Below the pieces are notes generated by a model. That model was not told where the DNA came from. It did no database searches and was given only the letters and a program-made list of their open reading frames with translations. Shown one piece after another: positions 19,338 to 28,198 of a stretch of 55,518 bases of DNA. The number at the start of each line of letters is the position of its first letter. The stretch's first letter is position 1. The stretch comes from Bacillota bacterium (lineage in GTDB: Bacteria; Bacillota; Clostridia; Oscillospirales; Oscillospiraceae), in the NCBI GenBank assembly GCA_021770445.1, contig JAETQY010000014.1, positions 1 through 55,518 on the forward strand, given 5' to 3'. Made by a program: the position numbers and the translations under genes.

Positions 19338-19724
19338 ATGGCAGAACGCATCAATTCCATCCAGGGCGTGTCCCCGGTGGAGCGCGTCCAACAGGTCAGC
19401 CCGGTCAGCCGGGGCTCGGCTGGACAGTTCGGCGCTCTGCTCCAGCAGGAGATCAAGGTCGCGGAGCCTGCGATATCCTTCTCCAAGCACGCCCAGAACC
19501 GGGCCGCGGAACGGGGCATCCAGGTGGACGACGCGCTCATGGACCAGCTGGCCGACTCGGTAGAGCGGGCCCAGGCCAAGGGAGCCACCAATATCCTGGC
19601 CTTTGACGCAACCCGGGCTTTCATCATCAACGTCCCCCACGGGCGGGTGATTACCACCATGTCCCAGGAGGAGATGGAAGAAAACATCTTCACCAATATT
19701 GACGGCGCTGTACTGCTGAAATAA
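19338..19724 (+). CDS. Flagellar operon protein (TIGR02530-like)
   Basis: The 128-residue protein matches the small 'flagellar operon protein' found between flgD and flgE in Firmicutes. It has a disordered N-terminus and a conserved core ISFSKHAQNRAAERGIQVDD (about residues 46-65), then FDATRAFIINVPHGRVITT. The role is not established; the constant position suggests hook assembly. Confidence 0.85.
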   Translation: MAERINSIQGVSPVERVQQVSPVSRGSAGQFGALLQQEIKVAEPAISFSKHAQNRAAERGIQVDDALMDQLADSVERAQAKGATNILAFDATRAFIINVPHGRVITTMSQEEMEENIFTNIDGAVLLK

Positions 19725-19814
19725 CGCAAGAGCAGGACCTTTTTGGATGCTTTGGTCCCCTGCCCGACTGACAGGGGGCCGGCAGCGCCTACAGAAAGGA
19801 AGTTTGTAAATCTT

Positions 19815-21173
19815 ATGACAGGTGCAATGTACGCCGCCATCGGCGGCCTAAAAGCTCACATGACCAAGCTGAACGTCATCGGCAACAACGTGGCCAACGT
19901 GAACACCCACGGCTACAAGACCCAGCGCATGACCTTCCAGGAGTCCATCTACACCACCAGCCGCTCCGGCTCTAACGGCGGCGTGACCATGGGCGGCAAC
20001 AACCCTTCCCAGATCGGCTACGGCTGCTCCGTGGGCTCCATCGACCTGAACATGGCCCCCTCCACCTACGCCCCTACCGGCTACGGCCTGGACTGCATGC
20101 TCACCGGCGAGGGCTTCTTCATGGTGGGCGACAAGGTTAAATACGAGAGAGATGAAACAGACCCCGATAATCCCATCATCACGGGAAGCGGAATCCGCAA
20201 CGCCGACGATCTGAACGAGCCCCTGCTGACCCGGGTGGGCGACTTCTGGGTGGACGCCGACGGCTATATCTGCAACCGTGACAACAAGGTGCTCTATGGC
20301 TTTGCCCGGGTACAGAACCCCAACTATAAGCCCAACGCTACGAAGGATGAAATTGCGAAGGCCAAGGAAGATGGCATAGACATTGAGAGCTCCACCATCA
20401 TCAGCACCGAGCTGGTTCCCCTGCGGGTGCCCCTGTCCGCCGCCGCACCCACGAGAGAGAATGGCGGCAAAGTGGTGGTGGATGAGAACGGGAAGCTAAT
20501 AGACCCGCAGCCGGGCGCCGATGTGGATTATACCCTCGCAAAGGGTGAGTCCTGGAAAGACCTCTGGGATGAGGGCGACCCCGTCTACCCCTATCTGAGT
20601 GCTGCGTCTAACGGTGAAAACCGGTATCCCTCCTATAAGGACGCGGCGCAGGCCGCCCAAAGCAAGGACGGAGCGGTAGCCAATAAGACCCAGATTCCCG
20701 TGGGCCAGAACACCAACGCGAACCGCGTCTGTGATGAGCTGGTCACACAGCTGAAAAACATGAGTATCGGCCCCGACGGCTCCATCACCGGCACCAGCAA
20801 CGGCAAGACCGTGGTTATCGGCTATGTGGCCATCGCCAGCGCCGACAGCCCCGACGGCGTGACCCACATGGACGGCCGCTACTACAAGGCCATGGGCGGT
20901 GCCGGAACCCTGCGTGTTGCCGCCCTGGTGGACCTGCCCACCAAGTATCTGGGCAACCAGGTGGCGGATGATGATACCCAGCCCAATCCCGCCGACGCCA
21001 TCATGTCAGATTCCGGCAACAGTATCAAGAACGGCGGCCTGGAGGCCTCCAGCACCGACGTGGCCAACGAGTTCGCCGAGATGATCACCACCCAGCGCGG
21101 CTATCAGGCCAACACCCGCATCATCACCGTTACCGACCAGATGCTGGAGGAACTGGTGAACATGAAGCGGTAA
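19815..21173 (+). CDS. flgE: Flagellar hook protein FlgE
   Basis: The 452-residue protein forms the hook. The N-terminal D0 signature is GGLKAHMTKLNVIGNNVANV with THGYKTQRMTFQES, and the C-terminal D0 helix is VANEFAEMITTQRGYQANTR. The central domain (about residues 110-310) is patchily less GC-rich and uses rarer codons. The ATG at 19815 matches the family start; the frame is open further upstream but without a good site. AAAGGAAG lies about 12 bases in front. Confidence 0.93.
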   Translation: MTGAMYAAIGGLKAHMTKLNVIGNNVANVNTHGYKTQRMTFQESIYTTSRSGSNGGVTMGGNNPSQIGYGCSVGSIDLNMAPSTYAPTGYGLDCMLTGEGFFMVGDKVKYERDETDPDNPIITGSGIRNADDLNEPLLTRVGDFWVDADGYICNRDNKVLYGFARVQNPNYKPNATKDEIAKAKEDGIDIESSTIISTELVPLRVPLSAAAPTRENGGKVVVDENGKLIDPQPGADVDYTLAKGESWKDLWDEGDPVYPYLSAASNGENRYPSYKDAAQAAQSKDGAVANKTQIPVGQNTNANRVCDELVTQLKNMSIGPDGSITGTSNGKTVVIGYVAIASADSPDGVTHMDGRYYKAMGGAGTLRVAALVDLPTKYLGNQVADDDTQPNPADAIMSDSGNSIKNGGLEASSTDVANEFAEMITTQRGYQANTRIITVTDQMLEELVNMKR

Positions 21174-21180
21174 GCGCGGT

Positions 21181-21297
21181 AACTCCCTCCGTCGCCGCCT
21201 TTGGCGGCGCCACCTCCCTCAAAGAGGGAGGCTTGGGAGGACGCGGGACAAGGCTCCCTCCCTGAGGGAGCTGTCAGCGAAGCTGACTGAGGGAGTT
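21181..21297. repeat. REP-like palindromic element between flgE and flbD
   Basis: Outer ends AACTCCCTC and GAGGGAGTT are exact inverted copies 117 bases apart. Inside are four hairpins: CGCCGCC/GGCGGCG (21193-21209), CCTCCCTC/GAGGGAGG (21213-21231), GCTCCCTC/GAGGGAGC (21253-21271) and GTCAGC/GCTGAC (21273-21287). The CTCCCTCAGTCAGCTTCGCTGACA-type core, as read on the other strand, resembles a repeat common in gut Oscillospiraceae genomes; that is from memory, not a search. Confidence 0.65.
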
Positions 21298-21321
21298 TTC
21301 AATAATCCGACCCAGGTCCGT

Positions 21322-21346
21322 CCCCGGCGGGGCCTCCCCGCCGGGG
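21322..21346 (+). repeat. GC-rich perfect hairpin upstream of flbD
   Basis: An 11-bp perfect stem CCCCGGCGGGG/CCCCGCCGGGG with a three-base loop ends 29 bases before the flbD start, just before its AAAGGAAGG site. No T-run follows, so it could stabilize mRNA or limit read-through rather than terminate. Confidence 0.5.
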
Positions 21347-21375
21347 CGGGCAGAGATGAAAGGAAGGTTTGTCAT

Positions 21376-21591
21376 ATGATCCAGCTGACGAAGAGAAACG
21401 GCGAGAGGTTCCTGGTCAATCACCACCAGATCGAAACCATAGAGATGATCCCCGAGTCTAAGATCGTTATGATGAACCGGGATTATTTCATCGTGCGGGA
21501 ATCCCCCGATCAGATCATCCGCAAGATTGCCGAGTACACTGCCAAGGTGCAGGACGTGCACCGTGCCCTGACCGTCGAGGACCGGCGCTGA
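21376..21591 (+). CDS. flbD: FlbD/SwrD family flagellar protein
   Basis: The 71-residue protein begins MIQLTKRNGERFLVNHHQIE and contains MNRDYFIVRESPDQIIRKI. This matches the small FlbD family, encoded before motA in many Firmicute and spirochete flagellar operons. The Bacillus homologue SwrD raises flagellar torque. It is not the Caulobacter FlbD regulator. Confidence 0.9.
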   Translation: MIQLTKRNGERFLVNHHQIETIEMIPESKIVMMNRDYFIVRESPDQIIRKIAEYTAKVQDVHRALTVEDRR

Positions 21592-21603
21592 ACAGCGCCG
21601 GCA

Positions 21604-21652
21604 GGGGCATATTTGACAGGTGTTGCGCTGCGGCGCCTGTCAAATGTGCCCC
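21604..21652 (+). repeat. Long hairpin before motA
   Basis: GGGGCATATTTGACAGG and CCTGTCAAATGTGCCCC pair over 17 bases with one G-U pair, and the stem can extend by two more. It lies between the flbD stop and the motA ribosome site. There is no T-run, so a processing or stability element is likelier than a terminator. Confidence 0.55.
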
Positions 21653-21698
21653 GAAGAGAGAAAAAACCCCTACTGGAAGAGGAGTGGACTGAAAAGCA

Positions 21699-22514
21699 AT
21701 GAATATTACTTATATCATTGGTGTTGTGGCCGCTTTTGCCGTTATGGTCATCGGTATGATGCAGGGCGGCGACGGAGGATTTCTGACGCCCGATCAGATC
21801 ATGAACTTCGTGGACGGCGCGTCTGTGTTTATCACCATCGGCTGTACCTTCGCCGTGCTGATTGCCAGCTTTCCCATTCCCACCCTGAGCTCTATCCCCA
21901 AGCACTTTGCGGTGCTGATGAACACCAAGAAGTACGATCCTCTGGCCGTCATTGACAAGCTGGTGGAGCTGGCTCAGGTGGCCCGTAAAAACGGCCTGCT
22001 GGCTCTGGAGGAGATGGGCAACCAGGAGAGCGACCCCTTCTTCAAGCAGTGCATTATGCTGGTGGTGGACAACAACGACGCCGACCAGGCCCGCGAGATC
22101 ATGATGAACGACATCGAGCAGGCCTCCGCCCGGCATGAGTCGGCCGCGGGCATGTACGACAAGGCCTCCTCCGTGGCCCCGGCCTTCGGCATGGTGGGTA
22201 CGCTGGTGGGCCTAATCAACATGCTGAAGGGCATGAACCTGGACGACGGCGGCGCCAGCAACATCGGTACCGCCATGGGCACCGCCCTGATCACCACCCT
22301 GTACGGCTGCGTGCTGGCCCATATGATCTTCGGCCCCATCGCCACCCAGCTGCGCCAGCGGGATGAGGAGGAGATGCTCTGCAAGCTCATCATCGTGGAG
22401 GGCATCATGTCCATTCAGTCCGGCGCCAACCCCAAGTTCCTGCGCGAGAAGCTGCTCACCTTCCTGGGGCAGAAGCAGCGCGGCGGCGAGGGCGGCAAAA
22501 AGAGCAAGGAATAA
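21699..22514 (+). CDS. motA: Flagellar stator protein MotA
   Basis: The 271-residue stator subunit has four TM helices (about residues 4-22, 32-52, 150-172, 185-205). A cytoplasmic loop carries the charged residues that meet FliG. Conserved channel residues lie in SSVAPAFGMVGTLVGLINML and LITTLYGCVLAHMIFGPIA. With MotB it forms the ion channel that drives rotation. The start is preceded by GAGGAG at a somewhat long distance (about 14 bases). Confidence 0.94.
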   Translation: MNITYIIGVVAAFAVMVIGMMQGGDGGFLTPDQIMNFVDGASVFITIGCTFAVLIASFPIPTLSSIPKHFAVLMNTKKYDPLAVIDKLVELAQVARKNGLLALEEMGNQESDPFFKQCIMLVVDNNDADQAREIMMNDIEQASARHESAAGMYDKASSVAPAFGMVGTLVGLINMLKGMNLDDGGASNIGTAMGTALITTLYGCVLAHMIFGPIATQLRQRDEEEMLCKLIIVEGIMSIQSGANPKFLREKLLTFLGQKQRGGEGGKKSKE

Positions 22515-22545
22515 ATCCTGCCTACCTGTGAACTGAGGTGAAACC

Positions 22546-23352
22546 GTGGCAAGCATTAAAAAGAAAAAATCCAGCGGCGGCGGAGCCAACTGGATGGACA
22601 CCTATGGCGACATGGTGACCCTGCTGCTGTGCTTCTTCGTGTTGCTGTACTCCATCTCCAGCATCGACCAGCAGAAGTGGATGATCGTGGTGCGCAGCTT
22701 TAACAAGGACGCCATTGTCAAAAACGACGATCCCGTGGGACCAGACGGCAGCGGAGACACCTCCGGCGGCGGCGGAATGCCCGCCCTGTCCGAGGTGGAG
22801 CAGGACCTGACGGAGCTGTACGAGTTCCTGGCCTCCTACGCCGCCGCCAATCAGGAGGCCGGCGACATCCTGGTCAGCAAGGGGGACGGCTATGTGTTCA
22901 TCTCCTTCGCCGACGCGGTATTCTTTGACGGCGACAGCACCCTCCTGCGCAAGGATGGAGAGCAGATGCTGGACGGCATCATGCCAGCCCTGATCGAGTG
23001 CTCCCCCTCCATCGACCAGCTGAAGGTGCTGGGCCATACCGCCCAGGCGAGGTCCGACAAGCCCAACGATGCGCCGGGCGACCGGCGGATCGCCGGCGGG
23101 CGGGCTGCCGCTGTGGCCGCCTATATCCAGGACGGCACCATGGATTACCTGGACCCGGCCCGGATTGTAGACGAGGGCCATGGCCAGTGGCTCAATGTAG
23201 CCCCCCACGACGGAGATGAAGCAAACAAGGTGAAGAACCGCCGGGTGGAGCTGATGATCACCGGCAAGGACGTGGATAACGCGCTGGGCGACAGCATTGA
23301 ACAGTACCGGACCGTATACGAGACGACCCAGGAGCTCAAGACGACGGGCTGA
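22546..23352 (+). CDS. motB: Flagellar stator protein MotB
   Basis: The 268-residue protein has one N-terminal TM helix with the essential Asp at about residue 22 (YGDMVTLLLCFFVLLYSIS). A Gly-rich plug region and a C-terminal OmpA-like peptidoglycan-binding domain (LKVLGHTAQA...RRVELMITG) follow. A GTG start is used after GAGGTG. Whether protons or sodium ions are used cannot be decided with confidence. It is followed directly by fliM, with no fliL. Confidence 0.93.
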   Translation: MASIKKKKSSGGGANWMDTYGDMVTLLLCFFVLLYSISSIDQQKWMIVVRSFNKDAIVKNDDPVGPDGSGDTSGGGGMPALSEVEQDLTELYEFLASYAAANQEAGDILVSKGDGYVFISFADAVFFDGDSTLLRKDGEQMLDGIMPALIECSPSIDQLKVLGHTAQARSDKPNDAPGDRRIAGGRAAAVAAYIQDGTMDYLDPARIVDEGHGQWLNVAPHDGDEANKVKNRRVELMITGKDVDNALGDSIEQYRTVYETTQELKTTG

Positions 23353-23407
23353 CCGAAGGTATGTGTCCCCGGCAGGAGCCGAGGAATCAGAAAAATGAGG
23401 GAACAAT

Positions 23408-24397
23408 ATGGCTGAAGTCTTATCACAAAGTCAGATAGACGCCCTTTTGAATGCGGCCAGAAGCGGAGAACTGGACGTTGACAAACCGGCGGAACAGTCT
23501 GAGGAGAAAAAATATCGTAAATATGACTTTTACAGCCCTCGCAAGTTCACCAAGGACAGGCTGAAGATGCTCAACAGCATCTTCGAGGGCTATGCCCGGG
23601 TCATCAACTCCAGGATCAACGCTCTGCTCCATGCCACCTGCGAAATTGAGGTTGACAGCGTGGAGGAACAGCGGTATTATGAGTTTTCCAACGCCCTTAC
23701 CGAGAGCGACGTGGTCGCCCTGGCCAAGATCGACCTGGAGAAGCTCCAGGGGGAGGACCCCATTCTGGTCCATATGGACACGCCGGTGGTGCTGTCCATG
23801 CTGGACCGCATGATGGGCGGCGAGGGGGAACCGGACCCCACCCTCTCCAGCGACTACAACATGACCGACCTGGAGCTGAACATGTATGAGAATCTGATTT
23901 CGGATCTGATCCCCATTCTGGGCAACAGCTGGGAGAACTATATTACGATCCACTTCGACTATGTGCGCACGGAGGTAAACCCCACCCTGGTCCAGCTCAT
24001 CGGCTATGAGGAGACGGTGGTCATCGTAGGGCTGAACATCAAGTTCCCCAACTGCACCGGCCGGATGAGCCTGTGCCTGCCCGGCGAGATGCTGACCAAC
24101 ATCTTTACCGAAATCAGCAAGAGCACCAGCCGCCGGAGCACGGGAGAGGACAAGTCCGAGGATATTTTCGATTCCCTGCGGGAATCTGAACTGGAGATCG
24201 TGGCCGAGCTGGCCCGTACCCGCATCCTGCTCAGCGACCTGTACCACCTGAACGTAGGCGATGTGGTGGACATCAAGCGGCCAAAGGATACGCCTGTCTT
24301 CCTGAATATCGGAGGACGAAGATGGTTTGACGGAAAAATGGGCATCAGCAATAAGCAGGTGGCCGTGAAAATCGGAGAGACCTACATTAAGATGTAG
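23408..24397 (+). CDS. fliM: Flagellar motor switch protein FliM
   Basis: The 329-residue C-ring protein carries the N-terminal CheY-binding motif LSQSQIDALLNAA (residues 5-17), a CheC-like middle domain (about 45-230) and a C-terminal SpoA domain (about 250-325). Phospho-CheY binding at the N-terminus changes rotation. The motif is of interest because a related sequence is repeated six times in the protein encoded at 36013-37758. Confidence 0.95.
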   Translation: MAEVLSQSQIDALLNAARSGELDVDKPAEQSEEKKYRKYDFYSPRKFTKDRLKMLNSIFEGYARVINSRINALLHATCEIEVDSVEEQRYYEFSNALTESDVVALAKIDLEKLQGEDPILVHMDTPVVLSMLDRMMGGEGEPDPTLSSDYNMTDLELNMYENLISDLIPILGNSWENYITIHFDYVRTEVNPTLVQLIGYEETVVIVGLNIKFPNCTGRMSLCLPGEMLTNIFTEISKSTSRRSTGEDKSEDIFDSLRESELEIVAELARTRILLSDLYHLNVGDVVDIKRPKDTPVFLNIGGRRWFDGKMGISNKQVAVKIGETYIKM

Positions 24398-24418
24398 GCG
24401 AGAAGGAGCGAAATCTGG

Positions 24419-25609
24419 ATGGAAGATATTATTTTTAACCCGATGGAAATAGACGCCATCGGGGAGATCATGAACATCAGCTTGGGCTCCTCGGCTACCG
24501 CGGCGTCAAATATGCTGGATCACCGGGTGGATATCACAACGCCTACGGTAAGTGTTGTCAACGTGGAGGATTTTACCCTGGGGAAGATCGAGCCGGCGGT
24601 TGGCGTGGAGATCAAGTATGTCTGTGGCCTGGAGGGCAGCAATATTATGCTCCTCAAGCGCAGCGACGTGAAGGCGATCGTAGATATCCTTTTGGGTACC
24701 GAGACCCCCGATGAGGAGTTTGAGCTCAACGAGCTGTCCATCAGCGCGGTGTGCGAGGTTATGAACCAGATGATGGGCTCCTCCGCCACGGCTCTGTCCG
24801 ACCTGCTGGGACGGATGGTGAATATTTCCACCCCTGAGTCCTTTGAGCTGGACGACCTGGACAGGGTGAAGGAGGAGCACTTCCCCGTCACCCACGGCCC
24901 GGTGGTGGTGGTCCGGTTCAACCTGCGGATCGAGGGCGTGATCGACAGCGAGTTTATGAACGTCATGTCGGTGGAGCTGGCCAAGGAGCTGATCGCCGGC
25001 TTCGGACTGGATGTGGACGAGCCGGAGCCCGCTCCGGCCCCTGCCCCCGCTCCTGCCCCGGCCCCGGCTGCTCCCACCCCGGCGGCACCTGCCGCTCCGG
25101 CCGCCGCTCCCGCGGCGCCGGCCACGGCCCCTGCGGCCGCGCCCCCCGGGATGCCCCCGGCAGGAGGAGAGATGCCCGGCTACCCAGGCTATCCCCCCTA
25201 TGGTCAGATGCCTGCGGCGGGCCAGTACCCCTACCCCTATCCGCCCTACCCCATGTACCCGCCCCAGCCTGAGCCGAAGGTTATCAACGCCGCGCCACCC
25301 AAAATGCGGGAGCTGGCTGCTGACAATCGGCTCAACCAGGAGCAAAAGGACAATCTGGACCTGATCCTGTCCGTCTCCCTGGAGGTGGCGGTGGAGATCG
25401 GCCGGACCCGGCGGAAGATTCAGGATATCCTGTCCTTCTCCAAGGGCTCTCTGGTGGTTCTGGACAAGTTGGCCGGCGACCAGGTGGACCTGCTGGTCAA
25501 CGGCCAGTGCATCGCCAAGGGCGACGTGGTGGTGATCGACGACAACTTCGGCATCCGCATCACCGAGATCCTGCAAAAGCCGGATATCAACGAGCTGACC
25601 CAGGGCTGA
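24419..25609 (+). CDS. fliY: Flagellar motor switch phosphatase FliY
   Basis: The 396-residue protein joins a CheC-like phosphatase region (about residues 1-200) to a FliN-type SpoA domain (about 310-390) by a long Ala/Pro linker with a PYPPYP-type segment. Two phosphatase signatures are visible: IDAIGEIMNISLGSSAT (residues 11-27) and ISAVCEVMNQMMGSSAT. FliY removes phosphate from CheY at the rotor. It starts right at the first CheC helix and lacks the SQ..ID CheY-binding tail found in Bacillus FliY. Confidence 0.92.
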   Translation: MEDIIFNPMEIDAIGEIMNISLGSSATAASNMLDHRVDITTPTVSVVNVEDFTLGKIEPAVGVEIKYVCGLEGSNIMLLKRSDVKAIVDILLGTETPDEEFELNELSISAVCEVMNQMMGSSATALSDLLGRMVNISTPESFELDDLDRVKEEHFPVTHGPVVVVRFNLRIEGVIDSEFMNVMSVELAKELIAGFGLDVDEPEPAPAPAPAPAPAPAAPTPAAPAAPAAAPAAPATAPAAAPPGMPPAGGEMPGYPGYPPYGQMPAAGQYPYPYPPYPMYPPQPEPKVINAAPPKMRELAADNRLNQEQKDNLDLILSVSLEVAVEIGRTRRKIQDILSFSKGSLVVLDKLAGDQVDLLVNGQCIAKGDVVVIDDNFGIRITEILQKPDINELTQG

Positions 25610-25663
25610 GTCCCTTGAATATATCAGAACACATCAACTATTTTTGAAAAGGATGGTTTAACT

Positions 25664-26029
25664 ATGGCTAAGATTCTTACGGCTGACGACGCTGCTTTTA
25701 TGCGCAAGGTGATCAAGGACACTCTGACCAAGGCCGGCTACACCGAGATCTATGAGGCGGAGGACGGCGCCATCGCGGTGGAGAAGTACAATGAGCTCAA
25801 GCCTGACCTGGTGCTCATGGACATCACCATGCCTAACATGGATGGCCTGGAGGCCCTGAAGGCCATCCGCGCTGCCGACCCCGGCGCCAATGTGGTCATG
25901 TGCTCCGCCATGGGCCAGGAGACCATGGTTATCGACGCCATCCGCTCCGGCGCCAAGGACTTCATCGTTAAGCCCTTCAAGCCCGAGCGTGTGCTGAAGA
26001 CTGTCACCTCCATCGTAGGCGAGCCCTGA
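25664..26029 (+). CDS. cheY: Chemotaxis response regulator CheY
   Basis: The 121-residue single REC domain has the acidic pair in TADDAAFMRKV, the phospho-Asp in LVLMDITMPNMDG (residue 54 region), the switch Ser in VVMCSAMGQ and Lys in FIVKPFKP. Phospho-CheY binds FliM to alter rotation. It follows fliY as in Bacillus. Confidence 0.95.
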   Translation: MAKILTADDAAFMRKVIKDTLTKAGYTEIYEAEDGAIAVEKYNELKPDLVLMDITMPNMDGLEALKAIRAADPGANVVMCSAMGQETMVIDAIRSGAKDFIVKPFKPERVLKTVTSIVGEP

Positions 26030-26033
26030 GCTT

Positions 26034-26390
26034 ATGGGGCCTGTTCTCTCCGCAGTCGGCCTGCTGGCCGCTGTCCTCCTGGTGCTGGCCGGAGCCTGGT
26101 TCTTTACCCGCTGGGCGGGAAAGAATCTGGGCGGCGGCTTCATCGGGCTGGGCGGCAGCGGGCGGATAGTGGTGCTGGACCGGACCAATCTGGACCGAGA
26201 CCGGGCGATCCTGCTGATCCGGGCGGGTGAGCGGTATCTGCTGCTGGGCAGCGCCCCCGGGGGGCTGACCCTGCTGGCCGAGCTGACGGCGGAGGAGGGG
26301 GAGAACTGGAACCCTCCCGCACCCTCCGGCGCTCCGGAAAAGTCTCCGGAATTCCTCGCCCTGCTGCGGCGGCTGAGAGAGAAGAAATAG
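26034..26390 (+). CDS. fliO: Flagellar biosynthesis protein FliO
   Basis: The 118-residue protein has one N-terminal TM helix (about residues 6-24). A cytoplasmic segment GSGRIVVLDRTNLDRDRAIL and YLLLGSAPGGLTLLAEL matches the FliO/FliZ family. FliO aids assembly of the FliP ring of the export gate. It starts four bases after cheY and precedes fliP. Confidence 0.88.
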   Translation: MGPVLSAVGLLAAVLLVLAGAWFFTRWAGKNLGGGFIGLGGSGRIVVLDRTNLDRDRAILLIRAGERYLLLGSAPGGLTLLAELTAEEGENWNPPAPSGAPEKSPEFLALLRRLREKK

Positions 26391-26427
26391 ACTAACCCGC
26401 CGGGGCAGCCAAGCGAGGTGAAGAAGA

Positions 26428-27102
26428 ATGCCCACCGATGCACTGATTAACGTAAACGGGGAGAGCGTGCAGGCCCTGGAGATCCTGTTCCTCACCACCA
26501 TCATGATGCTCCTGCCCTCGCTTATCATCATGATGACCTCCTTTACCCGGTATGTGGTGGTGTTCTCCTTCCTGCGCAGCGCCATGGGCACTCAGCAGAC
26601 CCCGCCCAATATGGTGCTTATAGGCATGGCCCTGATCCTCACCCTGTTCACCATGAGCCCCACTCTCTCCGCCATCAATGAGGAGGCCTTCCAGCCCTAT
26701 CAGGAGGAGGAGATCACCCAAGAGGAGTTCTTTCAGCGGGCTCAGGTGCCGCTGAAGCGGTTCATGATAAGGTGGACCAAGGTGGAGAGCATGGAGCTGT
26801 ACTGCAACATGTCGGGCACCCCTATCCCCGAGTCGGAGGAGGCGGCCCAGGACCTGCCCCTCACTGTGATTATCCCCGCCTTTGTCACCAGCGAGCTGAA
26901 ACAGGCCTTTTTCATCGGGTTCCTGCTCTACATCCCCTTCATGCTCATCGACATGGTGGTGGCCTCCACCCTGATGTCCATGGGTATGGTCATGCTCCCG
27001 CCGTCTATGATCTCCACCCCCTTCAAGCTGCTGCTGTTTATCCTGCTGGACGGGTGGCAGCTCCTGTTCTCCACGCTGGCGCGGGGCTTCGGTCTCGGGT
27101 AA
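26428..27102 (+). CDS. fliP: Flagellar export gate protein FliP
   Basis: The 224-residue protein has four TM segments and the family motifs FLTTIMMLLPSLIIMMTSFTR (about residues 20-40) and FVTSELKQAFFIGFLLYIPF. It forms the core export channel with FliQ and FliR. The N-terminus is short, without an obvious cleavable signal peptide, as in other Firmicutes. Confidence 0.95.
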   Translation: MPTDALINVNGESVQALEILFLTTIMMLLPSLIIMMTSFTRYVVVFSFLRSAMGTQQTPPNMVLIGMALILTLFTMSPTLSAINEEAFQPYQEEEITQEEFFQRAQVPLKRFMIRWTKVESMELYCNMSGTPIPESEEAAQDLPLTVIIPAFVTSELKQAFFIGFLLYIPFMLIDMVVASTLMSMGMVMLPPSMISTPFKLLLFILLDGWQLLFSTLARGFGLG

Positions 27103-27111
27103 GGAGGGCGT

Positions 27112-27375
27112 ATGGATACAAGTGTTGTTACCCGGATCATGCGGGAGGGCGTTTGGGTCGCCATCCAGCTGGGCGGGCCTATGCTGATCCTGAGTATGGC
27201 GGTTGGCGTGCTGGTCGCCATTTTCCAGGCGGTCACGCAGATCCATGAGCAGACCTTGGGCTTTATCCTGAAGCTGATTGTGGTGATCCTGGTCCTCCTG
27301 GTCGGCGGCGGCTGGATGATGGAGACCCTCCTGGATTATACCAGGGGGCTCTTCGAGCTGATGGCCGGCGGCTGA
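27112..27375 (+). CDS. fliQ: Flagellar export gate protein FliQ
   Basis: The 87-residue protein has two TM helices (about 16-38 and 52-76) and the conserved QAVTQIHEQTLGFILKLI loop. It lies nine bases after fliP and 22 bases before fliR. It is a subunit of the helical export gate. Confidence 0.95.
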   Translation: MDTSVVTRIMREGVWVAIQLGGPMLILSMAVGVLVAIFQAVTQIHEQTLGFILKLIVVILVLLVGGGWMMETLLDYTRGLFELMAGG

Positions 27376-27397
27376 CGGACGAGAGGAGGGACCACCC

Positions 27398-28162
27398 TTG
27401 TTCTGGAATTCGATTACCCTGTTCCTGCTGATCACCGCCCGGATGACAGGCTGTGTGGCCTTTAATCCTTTGTTTGGCCGGCGGGGCGTCCCCAGCCTGG
27501 TGAAGGCGGGGCTGATCCTGCTGCTGTCCCTGAGCGCTTTTGCCATCACAACGGTGGGTGTTGAGGCGCCCTCCACCCTGTTGGGGCTGGCTCTGATGTT
27601 CCTGATGGAGCTGTTTTTGGGCTATGTGCTGGGCCTGATCATCAACCTGTTTTTCTATATCCCCGTAATGGCCGGCTCGGTCGTCGACATGCAGATGGGC
27701 CTGTCCATGGCCTCCACCTACGACCCCGCCTCCGGCATCCAGGTGACGGCCACCTCCACGCTGCTCAATGTGCTGATGTCCCTGCTGTTCTTCGCCGCTA
27801 ACGGCCACCACACCCTAATCCGGATCTTCCTGGCCTCCGGGAGGGTGGTCCCCTTCGGAACGGTGGCCCTGGGAGAGGACTTCTACGGGGCCATGATCCA
27901 GATTTTTCTGGACTGCACCCTGCTGGGCGTCAAGCTGGCTATGCCTATTCTGGCGGCTGAGCTGATGGGCCAGGTGGGGATGGGCATTCTGATGAAGGCC
28001 ATCCCTCAGATCAACGTCTTTGCCATCAATATCGAGCTGAAGGTGATCATTGGTCTGGTGCTGATCATGCTGATGCTCTTCCCCTTCAGCCAGTTTCTGC
28101 TGGAGGCCGAGACCCAGATGCTGGTGGCCCTCCAGGAGATACTGCCCCTTATGTCGGGCTGA
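27398..28162 (+). CDS. fliR: Flagellar export gate protein FliR
   Basis: The 254-residue membrane protein has about six TM helices. RMTGCVAFNPLFGRRGVPSLVK near residue 12 and a PLFLMELFLGYVLGL-type helix fit FliR. It completes the FliPQR gate. A TTG start is used with GAGGAGGG upstream. Confidence 0.93.
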   Translation: MFWNSITLFLLITARMTGCVAFNPLFGRRGVPSLVKAGLILLLSLSAFAITTVGVEAPSTLLGLALMFLMELFLGYVLGLIINLFFYIPVMAGSVVDMQMGLSMASTYDPASGIQVTATSTLLNVLMSLLFFAANGHHTLIRIFLASGRVVPFGTVALGEDFYGAMIQIFLDCTLLGVKLAMPILAAELMGQVGMGILMKAIPQINVFAINIELKVIIGLVLIMLMLFPFSQFLLEAETQMLVALQEILPLMSG

Positions 28163-28198
28163 GGCAAGTGAACACGGGCTGACAAAGGGGGGATCACA

